This document shows positions 1-5,558 of a stretch of DNA of 8,879 nt, in pieces (the first letter of the stretch is position 1; each line of letters begins with the position of its first letter). Under the pieces are notes generated by a model. That model was not told the origin of the DNA and did no database searches. It saw only the letters and a program-made list of their open reading frames with translations. Both the position numbers and the translations under genes were made by a program. The stretch is from NCBI GenBank assembly GCA_019751575.1, contig JAIENF010000637.1:1-8879 (forward strand), read 5' to 3'. This DNA is from Burkholderiales bacterium. Lineage in GTDB: Bacteria; Pseudomonadota; Gammaproteobacteria; Burkholderiales; CAIKXV01.

Positions 1-86
1 AAGGCGTCGGCGGCGGTGGCAATCCGCGGCACGGAAGCCGGGAGCACGGCCAGCGCGGCCGCAAGCGAAAGGATGATTCGGGTCAT
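1..86 (-). CDS. Exported protein, N-terminal fragment (possible TctC/Bug-type solute receptor)
   Basis: Only the first 28 codons are in the window; the rest lies beyond the left edge. The ATG at 86-84 is preceded by a strong Shine-Dalgarno AGGAGG (97-92) six bases upstream. The peptide starts MTRIILSLAAALAVLPASVP and continues to ATAADA, which is a textbook Sec signal peptide: a charged Arg, an Ala/Leu-rich core, and an ATA or TAA site for signal peptidase I around residues 23-26. The product is therefore predicted to be exported to the periplasm. Its family cannot be read from so little sequence. It is the last visible gene of a leftward operon with two dehydrogenases. In betaproteobacteria such a place is often filled by a tripartite tricarboxylate transporter receptor (TctC/Bug), which is a context guess only. 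Another periplasmic binding protein or secreted enzyme is equally compatible. Confidence 0.7.
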   Translation of the reverse strand, partial: MTRIILSLAAALAVLPASVPRIATAADA

Positions 87-114
87 GCTTTCCTCCTGGG
101 GGTATCGGCGACCG

Positions 115-136
115 TCCGGCGTTCTGTCGCGCCGGA
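115..136 (-). other. Intergenic stem-loop before the exported-protein gene
   Basis: A perfect 7-bp inverted repeat, TCCGGCG (115-121) and CGCCGGA (130-136), with an 8-nt loop. It lies in the 91-bp spacer between the second dehydrogenase stop and the exported-protein start, ending 28 bases before that ATG. On the leftward transcript no U-run follows it, so a classical intrinsic terminator is unlikely. A processing or mRNA-stability hairpin between operon genes is more plausible (inference). Confidence 0.45.
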
Positions 137-177
137 TCGGCCAGTCCATGGATGGTGCCGCAACTCGACGCCGCAGG

Positions 178-1287
178 CTACGACCGGATGTCGCCCGCGG
201 TGATCGGCAGCGGCACCGGACGGCGCAGGCGCGCCGACAGGTCGATCGCCTTGGTCAGCATCAGGCGGTTGTGGCCTTCGGCAGCCGTCGCGTGCTGCGT
301 CTTCAGTCCCAGCGAGACGCGATTCAGCCAGTCGACCGTCTCTTCGCGCATCGGGCCGCGCAGTTCGCCCAGCGCCATGTCGCCCACGGGATAGCTGGTA
401 AGGAAATCGACATGCCGGCGCTTGTCCGGTGCATAGCCCTCGCCCTGGATCAGGTTGGTGGCCAGCACGATGTCGCGGTGGGTGTCGTCGATGGTCAGCA
501 CGCCCTCGGTGCCGACGATGCCGACCTCGAGGCTGTACACCGCGCCCGGCCAGACTTCCGGCAGGCCCCAACTCAGCACGCCGCTGTACACGGTGTCGTC
601 GGAGAAGGTGATCGTGTAGGCCGTGCCGTCGATGCCGTCGCAGATCGGCTTCAGGGCCTTGTTCACCGAGCGCGCGTAGACCTCGACCGCGGTCTTCGCC
701 TCGAGCATCCACATGCACATGTCGAGCGCATGGGTGCCGGAGATCACCATCGGCGAGATCTCCGCCGGGTTGTCGGTGCGCTTGTAGTTGTCGAGCGCCA
801 CCAGCCGGTTCATGAAGCCGCGCGAGGTGACCATCGTCACGTCGCCCAGCGCGCCGGTGCGCACCTTCTCCTTGGTCACCAGCCAGCGCCGGCGGAAGCG
901 CTGGGTGTAGCCGACCACCGCGTCGAGCTTCGCCTCGATGATCGCCTTGAGCACCATCTCGGATTCCTCGAGGTCGGTGGCCAGCGGCTTCTCGATCATC
1001 AGCGAGATGCCGCGCTCGCAGGCACCGAGGATCGGGTCGACATGCAGGTGCTCGTCGGTGGAGATCACCGCGGCGGTGACCTCGGGCCGGCGCAGCAGCT
1101 CCTTGTAGTCGGTGGTGACGAAGTCGGCGCCGATCTGCTCGGCGACCAGCTTGCCGCGCGCCGGATCCTTCTCGGCGATGCCGATCCACTCGACCGACGG
1201 ATGGCGGCTCGCCACCGCGCCGCGGATCAGGCCGACCCGGCCTGCGCCGACGATGGCCAGGCCGACACCCTTCGCGTTCCTGTTCAT
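178..1287 (-). CDS. Gfo/Idh/MocA family NAD(P)-dependent oxidoreductase (paralogue 2)
   Basis: A 369-residue protein of the inositol-dehydrogenase/glucose-fructose-oxidoreductase family, which oxidises or reduces sugars, polyols or related hydroxy compounds with NAD(P). The N-terminal Rossmann fold shows GAGRVG at residues 14-19; the family EKP signature with the catalytic Lys is at 99-101 (K100). The C-terminal alpha/beta domain begins near 128 and holds GTHALD (H186, D189). No signal peptide is seen, so it should be cytoplasmic. The ATG at 1287 has a GGAGGAG Shine-Dalgarno at 1298-1292. It follows a second member of the same family by 73 bp on the same strand, and the two share the block GTEGxLxIDDTHRD (here residues 259-272), so they are related and probably act on the same or successive substrates. 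The Asp that many family members carry four residues before the active-site His is Ile182 here. The substrate is unknown. Confidence 0.9.
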   Translation of the reverse strand: MNRNAKGVGLAIVGAGRVGLIRGAVASRHPSVEWIGIAEKDPARGKLVAEQIGADFVTTDYKELLRRPEVTAAVISTDEHLHVDPILGACERGISLMIEKPLATDLEESEMVLKAIIEAKLDAVVGYTQRFRRRWLVTKEKVRTGALGDVTMVTSRGFMNRLVALDNYKRTDNPAEISPMVISGTHALDMCMWMLEAKTAVEVYARSVNKALKPICDGIDGTAYTITFSDDTVYSGVLSWGLPEVWPGAVYSLEVGIVGTEGVLTIDDTHRDIVLATNLIQGEGYAPDKRRHVDFLTSYPVGDMALGELRGPMREETVDWLNRVSLGLKTQHATAAEGHNRLMLTKAIDLSARLRRPVPLPITAGDIRS

Positions 1288-1308
1288 GCTGCTCCTCCGG
1301 GGATGATG

Positions 1309-1332
1309 GCCGGGATCCTCGAGGACCCCGGC
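1309..1332 (-). other. Intergenic stem-loop between the two dehydrogenase genes
   Basis: In the leftward transcript this reads as a 10-bp stem (GCCGGGGUCC with GGAUCCCGGC) closed by a UCGA tetraloop. On that strand the only irregular pair is a G·U wobble (1326 with 1315); on the opposite strand the same position is an A×C mismatch. It is therefore better paired in the sense RNA of the operon. No U-tract follows, so it is more likely a processing or stability element than a terminator. The downstream Shine-Dalgarno (1298-1292) lies outside the stem. Confidence 0.5.
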
Positions 1333-1360
1333 ATTGCGTTCTTCGACTCGGCGCCGCGAC

Positions 1361-2413
1361 TCAGCGACGGGATTCCGGCAGCGGCAGGCTCACCGGCTCG
1401 TGGCGCTCGGCCGAGATGTCCGCCGCCACGTACACTTCCATCACCTGGCGCGCCTGCTCGGCCGTGACCAGGACCGGCTTGTCGAGCGCACAGGCCTCGA
1501 TGAAGTGGTCGGTCTCGGGCGCCATCGCGCCGGCATAGGTGTGCTCGACATACTCGCCGGGCATCGTCGACATCGGGTGCACGATGCCGTTCTTCACGGT
1601 CGACAGCTGCGTGTCGCGGTGCGTGTCGTCGATGATCAGCGCGCCCTCGGTGCCGATCAGTTCGATCCAGGTCGACGAGAAGTTCGGGTAGGCCGGGGGC
1701 AGGCTCCAGCCACCGCCGACCATCACCGACACGCCGCTGTCCATCGTCACCATGATGTACTGGGTGTCGGGAACGTCGGCGCCGCTCATGTCGCGCATCG
1801 CGCCATAGTTGTTCTGCGAGTACACGCGGATCGGCTTCGCCGGCGCCAGGCACCAGAGCAGGAAGTCGAGGTCATGGGTCGATTCCATCGCCGCCGGCGA
1901 CAGCTTGCTGCGGCCGGTGATCTTCTTGCCCAGGCTGCGCCCGATGTGGCGGCTGACCAGCGCACTCACCGGTCGGCCGAGCGTGCCGTCGGTGGCGCAC
2001 TTGTGCACGTAGGCGTACTTCGGGTTGAAACGCTGCGAGTAGCCGATGGTGAACTTCACGCCGTTGCGGCGCGCGATCGAGATGAGTTCGTCCGCCTCGT
2101 GGATCTCGATCGAGATCGGCTTCTCGAGGAACACGTGCTTGCCGCGCGACAGGCAGTCCTTCGCCATCGGATAGTGCAGGTGCTCCGGCGTGGCCGAGAT
2201 CATGTACGCGTCGATCGCGTCGTTCTTCAGCATCTCCTGCCAGTCGGTGGTGGCCGACGTCGCGTTGCACTTCTGCGCCATCTCGGCCAGGCGGTCGGGC
2301 CGGATCTCGCACAGGTGGAGCTCGTTCACCAGCGGATGGCGCGCGCTTGCTTCGGCGCGGATGCCCCCGCACCAGCCCACGCCGATGATGCCTACATTGA
2401 TTTCCCGGGCCAC
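1361..2413 (-). CDS. Gfo/Idh/MocA family NAD(P)-dependent oxidoreductase (paralogue 1)
   Basis: A 350-residue cytoplasmic dehydrogenase of the Gfo/Idh/MocA family and the first gene of the leftward operon. Its Rossmann glycine motif is GVGWCG (residues 11-16), the EKP signature is at 97-99 (K98), and the C-terminal domain has the active-site block STHDLD (H180, D183). It shares with its neighbour the YSQRF/YTQRF strand (125-129 here) and the GTEGxLxIDDTHRD block (254-267). The start is GTG at 2413-2411, chosen because it places the Rossmann strand four residues in and because GGAGAAG lies just upstream (2423-2417). As in the paralogue, the usual Asp four residues before the His is absent (Met176), with Glu177 nearby. 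A sugar, polyol or cyclic dihydrodiol substrate is possible (phthalate dihydrodiol dehydrogenases belong to this family), but nothing in the sequence decides it. Confidence 0.9.
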   Translation of the reverse strand: MAREINVGIIGVGWCGGIRAEASARHPLVNELHLCEIRPDRLAEMAQKCNATSATTDWQEMLKNDAIDAYMISATPEHLHYPMAKDCLSRGKHVFLEKPISIEIHEADELISIARRNGVKFTIGYSQRFNPKYAYVHKCATDGTLGRPVSALVSRHIGRSLGKKITGRSKLSPAAMESTHDLDFLLWCLAPAKPIRVYSQNNYGAMRDMSGADVPDTQYIMVTMDSGVSVMVGGGWSLPPAYPNFSSTWIELIGTEGALIIDDTHRDTQLSTVKNGIVHPMSTMPGEYVEHTYAGAMAPETDHFIEACALDKPVLVTAEQARQVMEVYVAADISAERHEPVSLPLPESRR

Positions 2414-2442
2414 GTTCTTCTCCAGTTGGTTCGTTCTGCTGG

Positions 2443-2471
2443 CGCGATGTTACCGACCTGCGGACATCGCG
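2443..2471. promoter_or_regulatory. Inverted repeat over the predicted promoter of the leftward operon
   Basis: Perfect 8-bp arms CGCGATGT (2443-2450) and ACATCGCG (2464-2471) separated by 13 bp, i.e. 21 bp or two helical turns centre to centre. It covers the candidate -10 and reaches the -35 of the leftward operon. That is where a second regulator dimer, or the activation-site half of a LysR tetramer, would bind. The binding protein is not known. Confidence 0.5.
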
Positions 2472-2476
2472 GGCAA
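2447..2476 (-). promoter_or_regulatory. Candidate sigma-70 promoter for the leftward dehydrogenase operon
   Basis: On the minus strand, TTGCCC (2476-2471, 4 of 6 matches to TTGACA) and TAACAT (2452-2447, 4 of 6 matches to TATAAT) are separated by 18 bp. Transcription would start near 2440, giving a leader of about 27 nt before the GTG at 2413, long enough to contain the GGAGAAG Shine-Dalgarno. The weak hexamers and long spacer fit an activator-dependent promoter. This is a by-eye match only. Confidence 0.4.
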
Positions 2477-2498
2477 ATGTCGAATGCGCATCCGTGCC

Positions 2499-2513
2499 AT
2501 GCCGGGACGGCAT
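2499..2513. promoter_or_regulatory. LysR-type recognition site, perfect T-N11-A dyad (box 1)
   Basis: ATGCCG-GGA-CGGCAT is a perfect 6+6 bp dyad with a 3-bp centre. It places T2500 and A2512 exactly eleven bases apart, the T-N11-A signature of LysR-type regulator recognition sites. Its centre (2506) is about 66 bp upstream of the start point predicted near 2440 for the leftward operon, which is the standard place for the recognition half-site of a LysR activator. The LysR gene starts 127 bp to the right, so divergent autoregulation is also possible. Confidence 0.6.
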
Positions 2514-2587
2514 TGCAGGCGACGGGGACAACCGGACCAGGCCCGGATGACGCGCAGGTAGCCACCGTCGGCGCGATCGCGTGGCGC

Positions 2588-2602
2588 ATACCGGAACCGT
2601 AT
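2588..2602. promoter_or_regulatory. Second LysR-type T-N11-A dyad (box 2), next to the lysR start
   Basis: ATAC-N7-GTAT spans 15 bp with T2589 and A2601 eleven bases apart, the same geometry as box 1. It is flanked by GGCGC (2583-2587) and GCGCC (2604-2608), which extend the dyad with one extra base on the right. It ends 37 bp before the LysR start codon and would cover the -35 region of that gene, as expected for an autorepression site. Symmetry is weaker than in box 1. Confidence 0.4.
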
Positions 2603-2625
2603 CGCGCCGGTCCGCCGGAATCGGC

Positions 2626-2631
2626 TATCCT
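2626..2631 (+). promoter_or_regulatory. Candidate -10 element of the LysR gene
   Basis: TATCCT matches the -10 consensus at 4 of 6 positions, but no -35-like hexamer lies 16-18 bp upstream. If used, transcription would start at about 2638-2640, at or almost at the ATG, giving a leaderless message. This agrees with the lack of any purine-rich Shine-Dalgarno in the bases before 2640. Weak evidence. Confidence 0.25.
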
Positions 2632-2639
2632 CCGGCCCC

Positions 2640-3632
2640 ATGGATCTGCGCAGCATCCGTTTCTTCGTGCATGTCGCCGACGCGGGCAGCATCACGCGCG
2701 CGGCGGGCCAGCTCGGCATCGCGCAGCCCGCGCTGACGCGCCATGTCCAGGGCATGGAAGCCGAACTGGGCGCGCCGCTGCTCGAGCGGCTGCCGCGCGG
2801 GGTGCGCCTGACCGCGGCCGGCCGGAAGTTCCTCGAGCATGCGCGCCGGGTCGTGCGCGAGCTCGATCGCGCGCAGGCCGAACTCGCGCATTCAGCCCAG
2901 CCGGCGGGGGGGCGCGTGATCCTCGGCGTATCGCCGACCACGGCTGCCTGGCTGGTGCCCGGCTGCGTCGAACGCTGCCGCCGGCAGGCGCCGGATCTCT
3001 CCATCAAGGTGGTCGAGGGGTTCAGCCCGCAACTGGCCGATGCCCTCGGTGCCGGCCGGGTCGATGTCGCCCTGCTCACCAATCCCCAGCCGGCGCGCGC
3101 GCTGCGCTACACGCCGCTGCTGTCCGAGCCGATCGTGGTCGTCGGCCCGCGCGGCGCCGCACCGGCCCGGCCGTTCTTCACGCTGTCCGAGCTCGCGCGC
3201 ACGCCGGTGCTGATCACCGACGGCATCCGGGGCGCGCTCGAGGAACAGCTGGCGCGCGCCGGCGCCCGCCTCAACGTGGAGGTCGAGATCGACTCGATCG
3301 AGGCGATCCGCGCGCTGTTGCTGCGCGGCGCCACCCACGCGCTGATGCCGATATCGACCTTCCATGACGACATCGCGAGCGGGCGGCTGTCGGCCTGGCA
3401 GATCACCGATGCCAGCCTGCACCGGATGCTGGTGCTCGCCCAGCCCGTCCAGCCCGCGCAGCCGGCCGCGACCGAAGCGGTCGCGCAGATCGTCGCAGCC
3501 GAGATCGAAAGCCTGTTCGAACGCGGCATCTTCGCGCTGCCGGTACCGCCAGGCCCCGGCATCAGGCGGTTCACAGGCCCCACCCCCATATCGGTAGTCC
3601 CGACACGATCCCAACGGAGGAAGTCCGCATGA
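2640..3632 (+). CDS. LysR-type transcriptional regulator
   Basis: A 330-residue LysR-family DNA-binding regulator. The N-terminus, MDLRSIRFFVHVADAGSITR, opens the winged helix-turn-helix; the HTH covers about residues 18-37 and ends in PALTRHVQGMEAELG, followed by the wing LLERLPRGVRLTAAG and a linker helix to about 85. The effector-binding domain runs from about 92 (GRVILGVSPT) to about 298. The start is fixed by this invariant N-terminus although no Shine-Dalgarno precedes it. It is divergent from the leftward dehydrogenase operon and overlaps the downstream amidohydrolase gene by ATGA, so it can sense one metabolite and control both arms. Two T-N11-A dyads lie upstream. Residues 300-330 form a Pro/Arg-rich tail, beyond the usual LysR domain end, written in unusually A-ending codons (ATA, ACA, CGA, CAA, GTA), and this tail carries the Shine-Dalgarno of the next gene. 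The effector is unknown. Confidence 0.93.
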   Translation: MDLRSIRFFVHVADAGSITRAAGQLGIAQPALTRHVQGMEAELGAPLLERLPRGVRLTAAGRKFLEHARRVVRELDRAQAELAHSAQPAGGRVILGVSPTTAAWLVPGCVERCRRQAPDLSIKVVEGFSPQLADALGAGRVDVALLTNPQPARALRYTPLLSEPIVVVGPRGAAPARPFFTLSELARTPVLITDGIRGALEEQLARAGARLNVEVEIDSIEAIRALLLRGATHALMPISTFHDDIASGRLSAWQITDASLHRMLVLAQPVQPAQPAATEAVAQIVAAEIESLFERGIFALPVPPGPGIRRFTGPTPISVVPTRSQRRKSA

Positions 3633-4627
3633 AGAAAGTAGACCTGCACAGCCACGTGCTGCCCGACACCGTGCTCGACCTGATGGAGAAGGCGACCGAC
3701 GCCGACCTCTACAAGGCGAAGATCGTCCGCAAGGACGGCAAGCGCTTCTACTCGCGCGGCAAGAACCAGTTCGAACTCGATCCCGAGTACTACAGCGGCG
3801 AAGGCAAGGTCGCCAAGATGGACCGGATGAAGATCGACATCTCGTACATCTCGACCGGCCCGCAGGCCTTCTGCTACTGGCAGAAGGAGGCAGACGCGGT
3901 GAAGACCGCCCGCGCGGTGAACGAAGGCATCGCGAAGATGGTGGCCGAGCGGCCCGACCGCCTGCGCGGAATGGCCAGCGTGCCGATGCAGCATCCCGAC
4001 CTGGCGATCGCAGAGCTCGAGCATGCGGTGAAGACCTACGGCTTCAAGGGCGTCGAGATCGCCACCTCCATCGTCGGCGAGGAACTCGCGGCGAAGAAGT
4101 TCCGGCCGTTCCTGAAGCGCTGCCAGGACCTGAAGGTGTCGGTGTTCACCCACCCGGAGAACATCGGTGCCACCGGCCGCCTCGACTGCTACTACATGAC
4201 CAACCTGATCGGCAATCCGCTCGACACCACGATCATGGTCGCCAACCTGATGTTCAGCGGCGCGCTCGATGAACTGAAGGAACTGAAGTTCCTGCTGCCG
4301 CATGCCGGTGGTTTCACCGTCGCCGACATCGGCCGCTTCCAGTGGGGCCATGGCTGCCGCCCGGACACCTCGGTGGACTGCAAGACCCCGCCGATGGAAC
4401 TGCTGCGCCGGTTCTGGTTCGATGCGCTGGCGCACAACCCCAAGGCGGTGCGCTTCCTGATCGAACAGGTCGGCGCGGACCGCGTGGTGGTGGGCACGGA
4501 CGATCCGTTCGACATGGGCGACATGACGCCGATCGACAACATCGAGAAGGTGCCGGGATTGACCGATGCCGAGCGCGAGCTCATCTACTGGAAGAACGCA
4601 GAGTCGTTCATGGGCGGCCCGGTCTGA
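3629..4627 (+). CDS. ACMSD-like amidohydrolase-family decarboxylase or hydrolase
   Basis: A 332-residue TIM-barrel metal enzyme of the amidohydrolase-2 group, which includes aminocarboxymuconate-semialdehyde decarboxylase, gamma-resorcylate and 5-carboxyvanillate decarboxylases and the LigJ hydratase. The family's metal and catalytic residues are visible in order: HxH on strand 1 (H7, H9), His in FTHPEN (H175), His in PHAGG (H225), and Asp in GTDDPFD (D291). An insertion of about 40 residues follows strand 1 (26-66, Lys/Tyr-rich). No signal peptide is seen, so it is cytoplasmic. The ATG at 3629 overlaps the LysR stop as ATGA and has GGAGG at 3616-3620, so translation is probably coupled to the regulator. 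The family and context suggest breakdown of a carboxylated, perhaps aromatic-derived, intermediate. Decarboxylation is favoured over C-N or C-C hydrolysis from family membership only; the substrate cannot be named. Confidence 0.88.
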   Translation: MKKVDLHSHVLPDTVLDLMEKATDADLYKAKIVRKDGKRFYSRGKNQFELDPEYYSGEGKVAKMDRMKIDISYISTGPQAFCYWQKEADAVKTARAVNEGIAKMVAERPDRLRGMASVPMQHPDLAIAELEHAVKTYGFKGVEIATSIVGEELAAKKFRPFLKRCQDLKVSVFTHPENIGATGRLDCYYMTNLIGNPLDTTIMVANLMFSGALDELKELKFLLPHAGGFTVADIGRFQWGHGCRPDTSVDCKTPPMELLRRFWFDALAHNPKAVRFLIEQVGADRVVVGTDDPFDMGDMTPIDNIEKVPGLTDAERELIYWKNAESFMGGPV

Positions 4628-4647
4628 CCGGACGCCGCGCGCGGCGC

Positions 4648-5529
4648 ATGGAGACCCTCGCCAGGAACTGCGCGGCTGCAGTCCTGGCGATCATGATGCT
4701 CGCGGCACCAGACGCGCCCGCACAGGGCGCGGCCGAGCCGCTGGTGCCGGAGATCGCGCGCATCCCGCTGCCGGGCGACACGACGATGGTCGCCCATGTG
4801 TTCCGCCCGCCGGGCGAGGGTCCGTTTCCGGTGCTGGTCTTTTCGCACGGGCGGGCCGGCTCCGACGCCGAGCGCCGCGCGCTTGCCAATCCTGTCCAGC
4901 ACGGCCATGCGCGATACTGGATGCGGCGCGGATATGCAGTCGTCGCGCCAGTGCGTCCCGGGTACGGCGTCACCGGGGGGCCGGACCGGGAAGACTCCGG
5001 CGCCCGCTACAACGAATGGGGCGAGTGCATCTCGCGCCCGGAGCCGAGGCGTACGGCCGAACCCGCAGCCGCGACGATCGCATCGACCGTGGCGTGGGTT
5101 CGCGGGCAGCCGTGGGCGCGAGCCGATCGGATCCTGCTGTCGGGCAACTCGGTGGGCGGCCTGGCGACGATCGCCGCCTGCTCGGCCAGCCTGCCTGGCG
5201 TGATCGGCTGCATCAACTTCTCGGGGGGCTCCGGCGGCTCTCCCGCCTCGAAGGGCCGGATGTGCGAGCCGCAGCGCATCGAGTCGCTGATGTCCGGATG
5301 GGGCCGCACCAACCGCCTGCCGAGCCTGTGGCTGTACGCACCCAACGACCTCTTCTGGGGGCCGGAGGCCCCGCAGCGCTGGCATGAGGCCTTCGCGGCA
5401 GGCGGCAGCGCCGCGCGGTTCATCGGCACCGAACCGGTGCCCGCGCCGGACGGCCACAACCTGCTCGGCGTCGGCGGAAAGCTGTGGTCCGTCCCGCTTC
5501 AGGCCTGGCTGGCCGAACACGGGTTCTGA
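4648..5529 (+). CDS. Secreted alpha/beta hydrolase, dienelactone-hydrolase-like
   Basis: A 293-residue serine hydrolase of the alpha/beta fold. It begins with a Sec signal peptide (hydrophobic core AAAVLAIMMLAA at 9-20, cleavage probably after APA at 23-25), so it should act in the periplasm or outside. The catalytic triad can be read as S168 in the nucleophile elbow GNSVG, D234 in YAPNDLFW and H270 in DGHNLL. SHGRAG at 66-71 forms the likely oxyanion loop. The mature part has four cysteines (127, 178, 188, 206), an even number that suits disulfides in an exported enzyme. The ATG at 4648 was chosen because the signal peptide starts there; reading further upstream in this frame only shadows the amidohydrolase gene. 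The start lies 20 bp after the amidohydrolase stop and has no clear Shine-Dalgarno, so it probably relies on read-through of ribosomes. An ester or lactone substrate is likely. Confidence 0.85.
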   Translation: METLARNCAAAVLAIMMLAAPDAPAQGAAEPLVPEIARIPLPGDTTMVAHVFRPPGEGPFPVLVFSHGRAGSDAERRALANPVQHGHARYWMRRGYAVVAPVRPGYGVTGGPDREDSGARYNEWGECISRPEPRRTAEPAAATIASTVAWVRGQPWARADRILLSGNSVGGLATIAACSASLPGVIGCINFSGGSGGSPASKGRMCEPQRIESLMSGWGRTNRLPSLWLYAPNDLFWGPEAPQRWHEAFAAGGSAARFIGTEPVPAPDGHNLLGVGGKLWSVPLQAWLAEHGF

Positions 5530-5534
5530 AGCCA

Positions 5535-5558
5535 CCGCGTCAGCGGCGCCTGACGCGG
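5535..5558. terminator. Hairpin at the convergent junction, possible bidirectional terminator
   Basis: Perfect 9-bp arms CCGCGTCAG (5535-5543) and CTGACGCGG (5550-5558) enclose a 6-nt loop. It begins six bases after the hydrolase stop codon and overlaps the last codons and stop of relA on the other strand. Placement is ideal for ending or protecting both converging transcripts, but neither side has a U-run, so intrinsic termination would be inefficient. It may act mainly as a 3'-end stabiliser. Confidence 0.55.

Noticed and set aside
16..1467. Long plus-strand open frame opposite the second dehydrogenase gene
   Set aside because: His/Arg/Asp-rich low-complexity translation typical of the antisense of GC-rich genes; the minus-strand frame has a complete Gfo/Idh/MocA protein with its own Shine-Dalgarno.
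2572..2581. Palindrome CGCGATCGCG as an operator
   Set aside because: Short all-GC-rich palindromes of this kind are common by chance in such genomes, and it overlaps neither a predicted promoter element nor a T-N11-A box.
1334..3367. 677-codon plus-strand open frame
   Set aside because: It runs antisense to the first dehydrogenase gene, through the divergent regulatory spacer and then out of frame over the LysR gene; no recognisable domain.
4342..4647. Upstream extension of the secreted hydrolase in its own frame
   Set aside because: These 102 codons overlap the amidohydrolase coding region in another frame and read as Arg/Gly/Pro shadow; the signal peptide fixes the start at 4648.
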